From: JAVVHH01 sp964613945
GTDB lineage: Bacteria > Pseudomonadota > Alphaproteobacteria > Acetobacterales > Acetobacteraceae
Assembly (NCBI GenBank): GCA_964613945.1
Contig: CAZTJC010000007.1
Coordinates: 1 to 64,000, forward strand
Reading direction: 5' to 3'
DNA length: 64,000 bases
Translations under genes and position numbers: made by a program
Notes under the pieces: generated by a model
The model's input: only the letters and a program-made list of their open reading frames with translations
The model's database searches: none
What the model was told of the DNA's origin: nothing
Part shown: piece by piece, positions 35,502 through 43,429 of the stretch
Layout of the letters: every line of letters starts with the position of its first letter
Numbering within the stretch: position 1 is the first letter of the stretch

Positions 35502-36389
35502 ATGGAATTGCGTCATCTCACCTACTTCATCGCCGTCGCGGAGGAAGGGAACGTCACCCGCGCGGCGACCCGGCTCGGCATGAAGCAGCCGCCGCTGAGC
35601 CAGCAACTCCGGGCGCTGGAGGCCGAGTTGGGGCTGGCCTTGTTTGAGCGGCTGCCGCGCGGGATGGCGCTCACGCCCGCCGGCGACGTGTTCCTGCAGG
35701 AAGCGCGGGCGATCCTGCGACAGAGCGAGCAAAGCGTCGTCCGGGCACGCCTGGCGGCGGGTGGCCAGGTCGGGCGGCTCACTTTGGGCGTGACGACAGC
35801 GGCGTTCCTGCATCGCCTGGTTCCCGAAATCCTCGGCGACTATCATCGGGCCCACCCGGCCGTGACGCTCGACGTGCGCGAAGCCAATGCGTCGGATTTG
35901 ATCGAGGCGCTGACGCGGGGCGATCTCGACGCCGCTTTCCTCCGGGCACCCGTGACCCGGCCACCACTTCTCGTGTTCGAGGAGCTGCTGCGTGAGCGTT
36001 TCGTCGTTGCATTGCCCAAGGCGCATCCTGTGACGGCCCGGCGCGTCAGCCTGGTCGACTTGCGCGACGAGCCTTTCATCCTGGTGCGGCGGCCATCGGC
36101 GCCGGGCATGTATGCGCAAGTGCTGCAAAGCTGTCGCGCAGTGGGGTTCGAGCCCGCCGTGGCCGCCGAAGTCGGGCGGATGCTGACCGCGCTCGGCCTG
36201 GTCGCCGCCGGGCTGGGCATCTCCCTGGTGCCCAAATCGGTCGCGGCCCTGCGGCCACCCGGTGTTCGCTTTGCAGCGTTGATCGACCAGACCGCGCCGT
36301 GGGCGCCACTGACGCTGGCCTTTCGCGATGGGGAGAAGCGCCCCGTCGTGACCGACTTGCTCGCAACCACGCGCAGTCTCACGCCATGA
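35502..36389 (+). CDS. LysR-family transcriptional regulator
   Basis: 295 residues. 'MELRHLTYFIAVAEEGNVTRAATRLGMKQPPLSQQLRALEAELGLALFERLPRGMALTPAG' is the winged helix-turn-helix, followed by the two-lobed effector domain. It resembles BenM/CatR-type aromatic-acid regulators in the 'KQPPLSQQLRALE' helix. It diverges from the PEP-CTERM gene (91-nt spacer) and precedes the uronate/ABC cluster, which has its own promoter at 36400 and its own GntR. Its target is therefore uncertain. Confidence 0.9.
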   Translation: MELRHLTYFIAVAEEGNVTRAATRLGMKQPPLSQQLRALEAELGLALFERLPRGMALTPAGDVFLQEARAILRQSEQSVVRARLAAGGQVGRLTLGVTTAAFLHRLVPEILGDYHRAHPAVTLDVREANASDLIEALTRGDLDAAFLRAPVTRPPLLVFEELLRERFVVALPKAHPVTARRVSLVDLRDEPFILVRRPSAPGMYAQVLQSCRAVGFEPAVAAEVGRMLTALGLVAAGLGISLVPKSVAALRPPGVRFAALIDQTAPWAPLTLAFRDGEKRPVVTDLLATTRSLTP

Positions 36390-36399
36390 TCCGCGCGTA

Positions 36400-36435
36400 T
36401 TGACCGGGAAATCCGGCATTGGTATACAAGTATAC
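36400..36435 (+). promoter_or_regulatory. Promoter with overlapping twin GTATAC operator, probably GntR-controlled
   Basis: A -35 box TTGACC (36400-36405), a 17-nt spacer and a -10 box TATACA (36423-36428) form a good sigma-70-type promoter just after the LysR stop codon. GTATAC (36422-36427), AA, GTATAC (36430-36435) overlaps the -10 box and the likely start of transcription. GTATAC-type palindromes are typical binding sites of FCD-type GntR regulators, and one is encoded at 39412 in the operon this promoter serves. Repression by blocking polymerase is the simplest reading. Confidence 0.7.
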
Positions 36436-36485
36436 AAGCAGCAATGGGCAAAGCCGTTGCCATTTAGATCGGGAGGATCGACCGC

Positions 36486-37298
36486 ATGTTATTTCGCCGT
36501 GCCATTCTGGGCGGGCTCGTCGCCGCCACTGCACTCGTGGGCGGCAGCATCGCCGGCCGGGCACAGACCCCCGGGCTACTGCAGCAGATCGTCTCGCGCG
36601 GCACGCTGCGCATCGCCGTGCTGCCGAGCCTGCCGCCGTACAGCAAGGTCACGCCGGGTGGCGAACCGGAAGGTTACGATATCGACATCGCCAAGCGGTT
36701 GGCGGAGGCGCTGAAGGTCAAGCCGGAATTCGTGGTGACCGACATTCCGGGCCGGGTCACCTCGTTGCAGACACGCAAGGTCGACGTCACCATTGCCGAC
36801 TTCACCCGCAACGTTGAGCGTTCGCTGACGATCGCCTTCACCAGCCCCTACCTGGTGACCACCATGCGCATGCTGGTTCCGACGGACGCCAAGTGGAAGA
36901 CGATCGCCGACATGAAGGACGGCGACGGCGTGCGGATCGCCATCTCCCGCGGCGGCACCGCCGAACGCGCCGTGCCGGCTAACCTGCCGAAAGCCACGCT
37001 GGTCCGCTTCAACACCCAGGCCGACGAGATGAGCGCCCTGCTCGGCGGCCAGGCCGACGCCATGGCCGAAGACGATTTCTACAACACCGCCGCGGTGAAG
37101 GAGCGGCCCGGCAAGCTGCGCCAGCTCGACGGAACGCTGGCGCGCGCCGAACTCGCCATTGGCCTGCCGGCCGGCGACCCGGAGTTGCTTCGCGTGCTCG
37201 ACCTGTTCGTCGAGCAGTTCAACGCGTCGGGCGACAACGCCAAGCTGTTCGAGAAGTGGTTCGGCTTCGCGCAGCCGCCGATCCAAGCCAAGTTCTGA
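36486..37298 (+). CDS. ABC transporter substrate-binding protein, polar amino acid (SBP_bac_3) type
   Basis: 270-residue periplasmic binding protein with signal 'AILGGLVAATALVGGSIAGRAQ'. The family 3 start is 'GTLRIAVLPSLPPYSKVTPGGEPEGYDIDIAKRLAEALKVK', followed by 'DIPGRVTSLQTRKVDVTIADFTRNVERS', where the Arg and Asp of amino-acid-binding members would lie. GGGAGGA at 36471-36477 supports ATG 36486. It heads a seven-gene operon: binding protein, two permeases, ATPase, GntR, uxuA, uxuB. In this context the ligand may be a sugar acid or amino-sugar acid rather than an amino acid; this is inference. Confidence 0.9.
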   Translation: MLFRRAILGGLVAATALVGGSIAGRAQTPGLLQQIVSRGTLRIAVLPSLPPYSKVTPGGEPEGYDIDIAKRLAEALKVKPEFVVTDIPGRVTSLQTRKVDVTIADFTRNVERSLTIAFTSPYLVTTMRMLVPTDAKWKTIADMKDGDGVRIAISRGGTAERAVPANLPKATLVRFNTQADEMSALLGGQADAMAEDDFYNTAAVKERPGKLRQLDGTLARAELAIGLPAGDPELLRVLDLFVEQFNASGDNAKLFEKWFGFAQPPIQAKF

Positions 37299-37323
37299 TC
37301 TGCGGGCCTGAAGCGCCGGGCTG

Positions 37324-37995
37324 ATGCAGTATAGCTTCACCCTTCGGACGATCTATCCGTATCTCGGCGAGTTGCAGAGTGCGGCATGGCTTACCTTGTC
37401 ACTGTCCGTTCTGGCGATCGTGCTGAGCATCGCGCTCGGCACGGTCGTGGCGGTGATGCGACGTTCACCCCGCCGACTGCTGCGCTTTGCCGGGGCAGCC
37501 TATGTCGAGGTGATGCGCAACACGCCGCTGTTGGTGATCCTCTACATCGTTTACTTCGGTGGGCCGTCGATCGGGCTCCGCCTGCGGTCATATGATGCGG
37601 CGCTGATCGGGCTAACGCTGAACGCAGCCGGCTACATGGCCGAGATCATTCGCGCCGGACTGATCGCGGTGCCGACCGGGCAGTTCGAGGCTGCGTCCTC
37701 GCAAGGGTTTACGACGATGCAGAGTTTCCGCCATGTCGTGTTCCCGCAAGTGTTCCGCACCATCTACGCGCCGCTCGGCAACCAGGTGATCGCGGTAATA
37801 TTGGCCTCGTCGCTGGCCTCCGTCATCGCGGTGGACGAGGTCGCGTCCTGGATGGAAACGGTCGGGTCCACCTCGTTCCGCTTCTTCGAGACCTTCGTGG
37901 TGGCGGCGGTCGTATATCTCGTGCTGTGCCAGGCGGTGAACCTGGCGCGCGTGCTCATCGGGCGGATGCTGTTCCGCACGGCGGCTGTGCGATGA
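37324..37995 (+). CDS. ABC transporter permease, polar amino acid (HisM/GlnP) type
   Basis: 223-residue permease with about five membrane segments. It has the His/Glu/Gln/Arg/opine-type N-terminal signature 'YIPYL..SAAWLTLSLSVLAIVLSIALGTVVAVMRRS' (here starting 'YPYLGELQSAAWLT') and the coupling-helix loop 'GQFEAASSQGFTTMQSFRHVVFPQVFR'. Starts 25 nt after the binding-protein gene. Its stop overlaps the next permease ATG (ATGA), so the two subunits probably form a heterodimer. Confidence 0.9.
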   Translation: MQYSFTLRTIYPYLGELQSAAWLTLSLSVLAIVLSIALGTVVAVMRRSPRRLLRFAGAAYVEVMRNTPLLVILYIVYFGGPSIGLRLRSYDAALIGLTLNAAGYMAEIIRAGLIAVPTGQFEAASSQGFTTMQSFRHVVFPQVFRTIYAPLGNQVIAVILASSLASVIAVDEVASWMETVGSTSFRFFETFVVAAVVYLVLCQAVNLARVLIGRMLFRTAAVR

Positions 37996-38669
37996 ACGAC
38001 AGCCTGCTTACCTACCTGCCGTTGATGGCCAAGGCGGCGGGAACCAGCATCTGGCTCTCCTGGCTGGGGCTGCTGCTGGGGATCGTGGTCGGCGCTGGCA
38101 TCGCGCTGCTGCGCCGTTCCCAGATCGTGCCACTGCGCTGGCTGGCGCTGATCTATACCGAGTTCTGGCGCTCGATCCCCATCCTGATCGTTATGTTCTT
38201 CGCCTATTACGGCGCGCCGTTGCTGCTTGGCTTCGACCTGTCGCCATTCACCGCCGCGACCCTGGCCTTGGCGCTTCACGCCAGCGCCAGCATGGCCGAG
38301 ATCATCCGCGCCGCGCTGGCCAGCGTCGGGCGGGGCCAGTGGGAGGCCGCGCAGGCCGCCGGCATGTCGGGGTGGCAGGTGATGCGCTACGTCGCCGCGC
38401 CGCAGGCGCTGCGGGTTGCGCTGCCGCCGAGCATCGGCGTGTTCATCACCACGCTGAAGGAGAGTTCGCTGGCCTCCGTGATCGGCTACATCGAGCTGAC
38501 CAAGACCGGATTGCTGGTGCGCGACGCCACCGGCGGCGGCCTGGCGCCATTGCTGGCGCTCGGCGCGTTCTATTTCCTCCTGAATTACGCGATCTCGCTG
38601 GCCGGGCTGGCGGCGGAACGACGCTTTCACGTCGGCCGCCGGCAGGACCTGGTGGGAGCCATGACATGA
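37992..38669 (+). CDS. ABC transporter permease, polar amino acid (HisQ) type
   Basis: 225-residue second permease. 'YLPLMAKAAGTSIWLSWLGLLLGIVVGAGIALLRRS' and 'YTEFWRSIPILIVMFFAYYG' are family features, and the coupling loop is 'GQWEAAQAAGMSGWQVMRYVAAPQALR'. ATG 37992 overlaps the previous stop (ATGA), and the ATPase ATG overlaps its own stop (ATGA). A longer reading frame upstream of 37992 belongs to the other permease's shadow. Confidence 0.9.
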   Translation: MNDSLLTYLPLMAKAAGTSIWLSWLGLLLGIVVGAGIALLRRSQIVPLRWLALIYTEFWRSIPILIVMFFAYYGAPLLLGFDLSPFTAATLALALHASASMAEIIRAALASVGRGQWEAAQAAGMSGWQVMRYVAAPQALRVALPPSIGVFITTLKESSLASVIGYIELTKTGLLVRDATGGGLAPLLALGAFYFLLNYAISLAGLAAERRFHVGRRQDLVGAMT

Positions 38670-39403
38670 CGACGCCCATTCTCGAGTTCGACAACGTGGT
38701 AAAGCGCTTCGGCGCTCGGACGGTGCTGAACGGCATCAGCCTGTCCGTCGTGCCGGGCGAGATCGTTTGCTTCATCGGCCCGAGCGGCACCGGCAAGTCC
38801 ACCTTGCTCCGCTGCGTCAACGGGTTGGAGACGATCCAGGGCGGCGAGATCCGCTTCGATGGCGAGCCTGTCCGCGGCGGGCACCGTTCCATCACCGCCG
38901 TGCGCAAGCGGGTCGGCATGATCTTCCAGCACTTCAACCTGTATCCGCACCTCACTGCGCTGCAGAACGTGATGCTGGCACCGATGATCGTGCACAAGGA
39001 ACAGCGGGAGATCGTCGAGAAGCGCGCCCGCGGCTTGTTCGAGCGCGTCCGGCTGTCGCATCGCATCGACGCCTATCCGGCCGAGCTCTCCGGCGGTGAG
39101 CAGCAGCGCGTCGCCATCGCCCGCGCGCTGTGCGCCGAGCCGCGGCTGCTGGCTTTCGACGAGCCGACTTCGGCGCTGGACCCTGAAACGGTCGGCGAAG
39201 TGCTCGCGGTGATGCGCGACCTCGCGGCCGAAGGGCGCACCATGCTGGTCGTCACCCACGAGATCCGCTTCGCTGCCGATGTCGGCACGCGGATGGTGTT
39301 CATGGACGAGGGCAAGATCGTCGAGGACGGCGATCCCCGGCAGATGGTCGCCGCCGCCTCCAGCGAGCGCGCGCGGCAATTTCTCGGCCGCGTCAACCAC
39401 TGA
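38666..39403 (+). CDS. ABC transporter ATP-binding protein, polar amino acid (GlnQ/HisP) type
   Basis: 245-residue ATPase, complete: Walker A GPSGTGKST (38-46), Gln88 in 'MIFQHFNLYPHLT', signature LSGGE (141-145), Walker B 'LLAFDEPTSALDPE' (Asp165, Glu166) and switch His in 'LVVTHEIRFA'. The 'FQHFNLYPH' and 'SALDPE' forms are diagnostic of the amino-acid/opine class. The GntR gene begins 8 nt after its stop codon. Confidence 0.93.
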   Translation: MTTPILEFDNVVKRFGARTVLNGISLSVVPGEIVCFIGPSGTGKSTLLRCVNGLETIQGGEIRFDGEPVRGGHRSITAVRKRVGMIFQHFNLYPHLTALQNVMLAPMIVHKEQREIVEKRARGLFERVRLSHRIDAYPAELSGGEQQRVAIARALCAEPRLLAFDEPTSALDPETVGEVLAVMRDLAAEGRTMLVVTHEIRFAADVGTRMVFMDEGKIVEDGDPRQMVAAASSERARQFLGRVNH

Positions 39404-39411
39404 CACGCCGA

Positions 39412-40119
39412 ATGGCACGCCTCGCCAACCTGGCCAAAATGGCCCCACGGATCACGCCCGAGCAAGTCTATGACGACCTGCACGGCCGCATCGTCCGCGG
39501 CGATCTGCGACCCGGCGATACGCTGTCGGAAACCCGCGTCGCCGAAAGCGTCGGGCTGAGCCGCACCCCGGTGCGCGAGGCGTTCTGGCGCCTGGCGGAG
39601 ATCGGCTTCGTCCGCGTGGTGCCCCAGGTCGGGACCTTCGTCGCCCCCATCAACGTCCAGGCGGTGCGCGACAACCAGTTCATCCGCGAGACGCTGGAAT
39701 GTCGCGCGATCGGCCAGGCGGCAGAGTTGGCCGGGCCGGACGATTTGGCCGAATTACGCGACAGCCTGGTGCAGCAGGACCGGGCGATGGCGGAGGGGGA
39801 CTTTGCCGCATTCTTCGCGCTGGACGAGGCCATGCATCGTAGCCTTATGCTGATCGCCGGGCACCCGTTCATCTGGCCGGTGATCATGGGCGCCAAGGCG
39901 CAGCTCGACCGCGTGCGCTTCCTGTCGCTCGGCGAGCCCGGCTGGCCCGGCATGATCATGGCGCAGCATCACGACCTGGTCGCCTGTCTCGCCGCCCACG
40001 ATGCCGAGGGCGCGACCCGGGTCATGACCGCCCATCTGCGCACTGCCTTTGCCGCGATCGACCGGATTGCGGCAACGCATCCGGACTTCTTCGACGGCGC
40101 CCTTCCCTCCAAATCCTAA
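39412..40119 (+). CDS. GntR-family (FCD-type) transcriptional regulator
   Basis: 235 residues. Winged helix 'VYDDLHGRIVRGDLRPGDTLSETRVAESVGLSRTPVREAFWRLAEIGFVRVVPQVGTFVAPI' and an all-helical FCD domain with likely metal/ligand residues in 'DEAMHRSLMLIAGHPF' and 'QHHDLVACL'. FCD regulators of this kind (UxuR/ExuR relatives) respond to sugar acids and organic acids. It is co-transcribed with the importer and uxuAB, and is the natural candidate to bind the GTATAC pair at 36422-36435. Confidence 0.92.
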   Translation: MARLANLAKMAPRITPEQVYDDLHGRIVRGDLRPGDTLSETRVAESVGLSRTPVREAFWRLAEIGFVRVVPQVGTFVAPINVQAVRDNQFIRETLECRAIGQAAELAGPDDLAELRDSLVQQDRAMAEGDFAAFFALDEAMHRSLMLIAGHPFIWPVIMGAKAQLDRVRFLSLGEPGWPGMIMAQHHDLVACLAAHDAEGATRVMTAHLRTAFAAIDRIAATHPDFFDGALPSKS

Positions 40120-40130
40120 TCGGAGCACCC

Positions 40131-41327
40131 ATGGAACAAAGCTGGCGCTGGTGGGGACCCGATGACCTCATCACCCTGTCGGATATCTGTCAGATCGGTG
40201 CGACCGGGATCGTCACCGCGCTGCACGACATCCCGACCGGCACGGTCTGGTCACGCAAAGCGATCGCCGAGCGCAGACGCGCCATCGAGGCGGATCGGAG
40301 CCTCGGGCTGCGCTGGGCGGTGGTGGAGAGCGTGCCGATCCACGAAAGCATTAAGCTCGGTCTGCCGGAGGCCGAGACCTACCTCGAGCGCTATCGCGAA
40401 ACGCTGCGCAATCTCGGCGCTGAGGGCGTCGACACCGTCTGCTACAACTTCATGCCCGTGCTCGACTGGGCGCGCACGCAGTTGCGACAGCCGTTGCCAG
40501 GCGGAGCGACGGCGCTGCGCTTCAACGCGCACGAGTTCGCCGCGTTCGACGTACACATGCTGGCGCGCGAGGGCGCCGCGGCGGATTGGCCGGCCGAAAC
40601 GCTCGAGCGTGCGCGCGACTGGTTCGATGGGGCGGACGAGGCGACCAAACGCGCGCTATTGGCGACGATCATGGCCGGGCTGCCGGGGGCGTTCGACCGT
40701 TATGACATCGACGGGCTGCGCCGGATGCTGGCTCTCTACCGTGATGTCGATCATGCCGCGCTGCGCCAGAACCTCCGGCGCTTCCTGGAAGCCGTAGTTC
40801 CGACGGCCGAGGCAGCCGGCGTTCGGCTGTGCATCCATCCCGACGATCCGCCGTGGCCGCTGATGGGGTTGCCACGTATCGTGTCGAACGCCGACGACAT
40901 CGCCTTCCTGCTGGACGCGGTGCCTTCGCCGGTCAATGGCTTGACCTTGTGCACCGGCTCGCTCGGTGCCGGGCGCGCCAACGACCTTCCGGCCATCGCG
41001 CGCCGCTTTGCCCGGCACGTCCATTTCGCCCATCTGCGCAATGTCTCGATCGAGCCTGACGGTTCGTTCATGGAAGCCGACCATCTCGACGGCGGCACCG
41101 ACATGGTCGCCGTCGTGCACGCGCTGCTGACGGAGCAGGGGCGGCGCAAGTCGGCCGGAGAGGCGCACTGGCGCATCCCGATGCGGCCCGATCATGGCCG
41201 CGAGATGCTGGACGATGTGGGCAAGGCGACTCATCCCGGCTATCCCGCCATCGGGCGGATGCGCGGCTTGGCCGAGTTGCGCGGCGTCATGACCGCCCTC
41301 GCCCAGGTGCACGGGCTGCCGCTGTGA
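40131..41327 (+). CDS. uxuA: Mannonate dehydratase
   Basis: 398 residues, full length for UxuA. It dehydrates D-mannonate to 2-keto-3-deoxygluconate in hexuronate breakdown. Recognisable blocks: 'WRWWGPDDLITLSDICQIGATGIVTALHDIPTGTVW', 'EGVDTVCYNFMPVLDWARTQL', 'RLCIHPDDPPWPLMGLPRIVSNADDI', 'NGLTLCTGSLGAG', 'HFAHLRNV' and 'RPDHGREMLDD'; the His, Cys and Asp residues there are the known metal ligands of the family. Starts 12 nt after GntR; the uxuB GTG overlaps its stop codon. Confidence 0.97.
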   Translation: MEQSWRWWGPDDLITLSDICQIGATGIVTALHDIPTGTVWSRKAIAERRRAIEADRSLGLRWAVVESVPIHESIKLGLPEAETYLERYRETLRNLGAEGVDTVCYNFMPVLDWARTQLRQPLPGGATALRFNAHEFAAFDVHMLAREGAAADWPAETLERARDWFDGADEATKRALLATIMAGLPGAFDRYDIDGLRRMLALYRDVDHAALRQNLRRFLEAVVPTAEAAGVRLCIHPDDPPWPLMGLPRIVSNADDIAFLLDAVPSPVNGLTLCTGSLGAGRANDLPAIARRFARHVHFAHLRNVSIEPDGSFMEADHLDGGTDMVAVVHALLTEQGRRKSAGEAHWRIPMRPDHGREMLDDVGKATHPGYPAIGRMRGLAELRGVMTALAQVHGLPL

Positions 41328-42766
41328 ACCGATTGTCGAACCGGACGCTCGACCAACTGCCGCCGCCCGTCACGCGACCCGGCTACGACCGCAGCGCGCT
41401 CGGAAACGGCATCGTCCATCTCGGGCTCGGTGCCTTTCATCGCGCCCATCAGGCCGCGTACACCGACGCCGTGCTGGCCGCCGGCGACCACCGTTGGGGC
41501 ATCACCGCGGCGAGCTTGCGCAGCCCCGACACGCGCGACGCGCTCGGGCCGCAGGACGGGCTCTATACGCTCGACGTCCGGGGCGAGCACGACCGCGTCG
41601 CGGTGATCGGCGCCATCACCGGCATCCTGGTCGCGCCTGAGGACCCGGCGGCACTGATTGCCAGGCTAGCCGACCCGGCGACCGCCATCGTCAGCCTCAC
41701 CGTCACCGAGAAAGCCTATTGCCGCGACCCCGCCTCCGGCGATCTCGACCCGACCCACCCCGACATCGCTTGGGATCTCGGCCACATCCATGCGCCACGC
41801 TCCGCGCTCGGGTTCCTCGCCGCCGCCATCGCCCGCCGGCGCGACCATGGCCTCGCGCCGTTCACCGTGCTGTGCTGCGACAACCTCCCGTCCAACGGCC
41901 GCACGGTGCACCGCCTGCTGCAGCAATTCGCGTCCCTGCACGATCGCGACCTGGCCGCCTACATCGAGGGCGAGGTCGCCTGTCCGGACACGATGGTCGA
42001 TCGCATCGTGCCGGCGACCACCGATGCCGACCGGGCCCGCATCGCCGGCGCGCTCGGGTTGGAGGATGCCTGGCCGGTGGTGACCGAGCCATTCACGCAA
42101 TGGGTGATCGAGGACCGCTTCCCGGCCGGCCGGCCGGAGTGGGAGCGCGCCGGGGCGACGATGGTCGCCGATGTCGGCCCGTTCGAGGCGATGAAGCTGC
42201 GCATGCTCAACGCCAGCCACTCCGCCCTTGCCTATCTCGGTTATCTCGCCGGCGCCGAGACGGTAGCCGACGCGATGCGCGATCCGGGGTTGGCCGCTTT
42301 CGCCGCCCGGGTGATGGACGAGGCCGCAGTGACCCTGTCCCCCGGCCTCGACACCGAGGCCTACGCGCGCTCGTTGCTCGACCGCTTCCGCAACCCGGCC
42401 TTGCATCACCGGACCTGGCAGATCGCCATGGACGGCTCGCAGAAGCTGCCGCAGCGCGTGCTGGCCACGCTGTCCGATCGGCTCGGCCGAGGCTTGCCGA
42501 TCGCGACGCACGCGCTGATCGTGGCGGCCTGGATGCGGTACGTCACCGGCATCGACGAGGCGGGTGCCCCGATCGACGTGCGCGATCCGCTGGCCGATCT
42601 GCTGGCCCGAACCGCGGCCGAGACGGGGCCGGATCGCCTCGCACCCGCCTTGCTCGACCTGCGCCAGGTGTTCGGCGATTTGGGCAGTGACGAGCGCGTG
42701 CGCTCCGCCGTCACCGAGGCGCTGCGGCGGCTTTACGATGTCGGCGTGGCCAGGGCCTGCCGATGA
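41324..42766 (+). CDS. uxuB: Mannitol dehydrogenase family protein, probable D-fructuronate reductase
   Basis: 480-residue NAD-dependent polyol dehydrogenase. The N-terminal nucleotide site is 'GIVHLGLGAFHRAHQAAYTD', and the active-site helix 'MKLRMLNASHSALAYLGYLAG' contains the Lys-Asn-His set of this family. Placed directly after uxuA, with GTG 41324 overlapping the uxuA TGA, it would reduce fructuronate to mannonate, the step before UxuA. Uronate isomerase and KDG kinase genes are absent from the window. The 3' end overlaps the convergent TetR gene by 34 bp. Another polyol as substrate is possible. Confidence 0.9.
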   Translation: MNRLSNRTLDQLPPPVTRPGYDRSALGNGIVHLGLGAFHRAHQAAYTDAVLAAGDHRWGITAASLRSPDTRDALGPQDGLYTLDVRGEHDRVAVIGAITGILVAPEDPAALIARLADPATAIVSLTVTEKAYCRDPASGDLDPTHPDIAWDLGHIHAPRSALGFLAAAIARRRDHGLAPFTVLCCDNLPSNGRTVHRLLQQFASLHDRDLAAYIEGEVACPDTMVDRIVPATTDADRARIAGALGLEDAWPVVTEPFTQWVIEDRFPAGRPEWERAGATMVADVGPFEAMKLRMLNASHSALAYLGYLAGAETVADAMRDPGLAAFAARVMDEAAVTLSPGLDTEAYARSLLDRFRNPALHHRTWQIAMDGSQKLPQRVLATLSDRLGRGLPIATHALIVAAWMRYVTGIDEAGAPIDVRDPLADLLARTAAETGPDRLAPALLDLRQVFGDLGSDERVRSAVTEALRRLYDVGVARACR

Positions 42767-43338
42767 GCCATGCCCCCGGCGATCGCGGTCATCAGCGCGC
42801 GCAACTCGGCCCGTAGCGCATCGAGCGACACCGAGCCGACCTTCTGCGCCAGGCCAAGGGCGACGACGCCGTGAACGGCCGAAAACAGCGTGCGGGCGTT
42901 CGGCGGAGCGACGCCGATCGTGCTGCCGATGCCGTCCAGCAGTCGGTCCCGCACCTCGGCATACCAGGCCGGCAGCATGGCCCCGCCGCTCTGCCGATGG
43001 GTGAACAGCGTGTCCCACCGGGGAGTGTTCGCAGCCGCGTAGTCCAGGTAGGCGTCGGCCATGGCAGATAGGGCGTCGGCCGGGTCGTCGATGCCGCGCA
43101 GCCGCTCCGCCAGCCTATCCGACAGCGCCTGCAACGTGTTGGCGTTGACGGCGAGCACCAGGTCGTCATGGCTGGCGAACAGCTTGTAGACCATCCCCGA
43201 GGAGCAACCAGCCTCTTGGGCGATCTCGCGCACGCCGAGGTCGCGCAACCCGGTGGCCGCGACGCGCGCGTCTGCCGCCGCCAGGATCGCGGCGCGCAAT
43301 TCGTCGCGCCGGGCGACCACGTCGCCTCGTTTCGTCAT
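42733..43338 (-). CDS. TetR-family regulator next to the fatty acid hydroxylase gene
   Basis: 201 residues, ATG 43338. 'LRAAILAAADARVAATGLRDLGVREIAQEAGCSSGMVYKLFASHDDLVLAVN' is the DNA-binding domain, and a TetR C-terminal effector domain follows. It diverges from the hydroxylase gene, and two copies of a GTGAAC-N3-GTTCA(C/T) operator lie between the two genes. It should therefore repress the hydroxylase operon and possibly itself. The 3' 34 bp lie antisense within uxuB. Confidence 0.9.
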   Translation of the reverse strand: MTKRGDVVARRDELRAAILAAADARVAATGLRDLGVREIAQEAGCSSGMVYKLFASHDDLVLAVNANTLQALSDRLAERLRGIDDPADALSAMADAYLDYAAANTPRWDTLFTHRQSGGAMLPAWYAEVRDRLLDGIGSTIGVAPPNARTLFSAVHGVVALGLAQKVGSVSLDALRAELRALMTAIAGGMAHRQALATPTS

Positions 43339-43372
43339 CGTATTCGCCCGTTGCCTTGCCGCTCTTTTTGGC

Positions 43373-43418
43373 TTGTGAACCGGGTTCATGCAAGCTATAC
43401 AACGTGAACATCGTTCAC
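43373..43418 (+). promoter_or_regulatory. Promoter flanked by two TetR-type operators
   Basis: TTGTGA (43373-43378), 17 nt, TATACA (43396-43401) is a plausible sigma-70 promoter for the hydroxylase gene. Operator 1 is GTGAAC-CGG-GTTCAT (43375-43389) and overlaps the -35 box. Operator 2 is GTGAAC-ATC-GTTCAC (43404-43418), a perfect 15-bp dyad at the expected transcription start. Their centres are 29 bp apart. The arrangement blocks both polymerase binding and early elongation. Confidence 0.75.
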
Positions 43419-43429
43419 AGGAAACTATG

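Noticed and set aside
35448..36437. 329-codon antisense frame opposite the LysR gene at 35502
   Set aside because: Translation is Arg/Gln/His-rich without domains, while the LysR protein is unmistakable.
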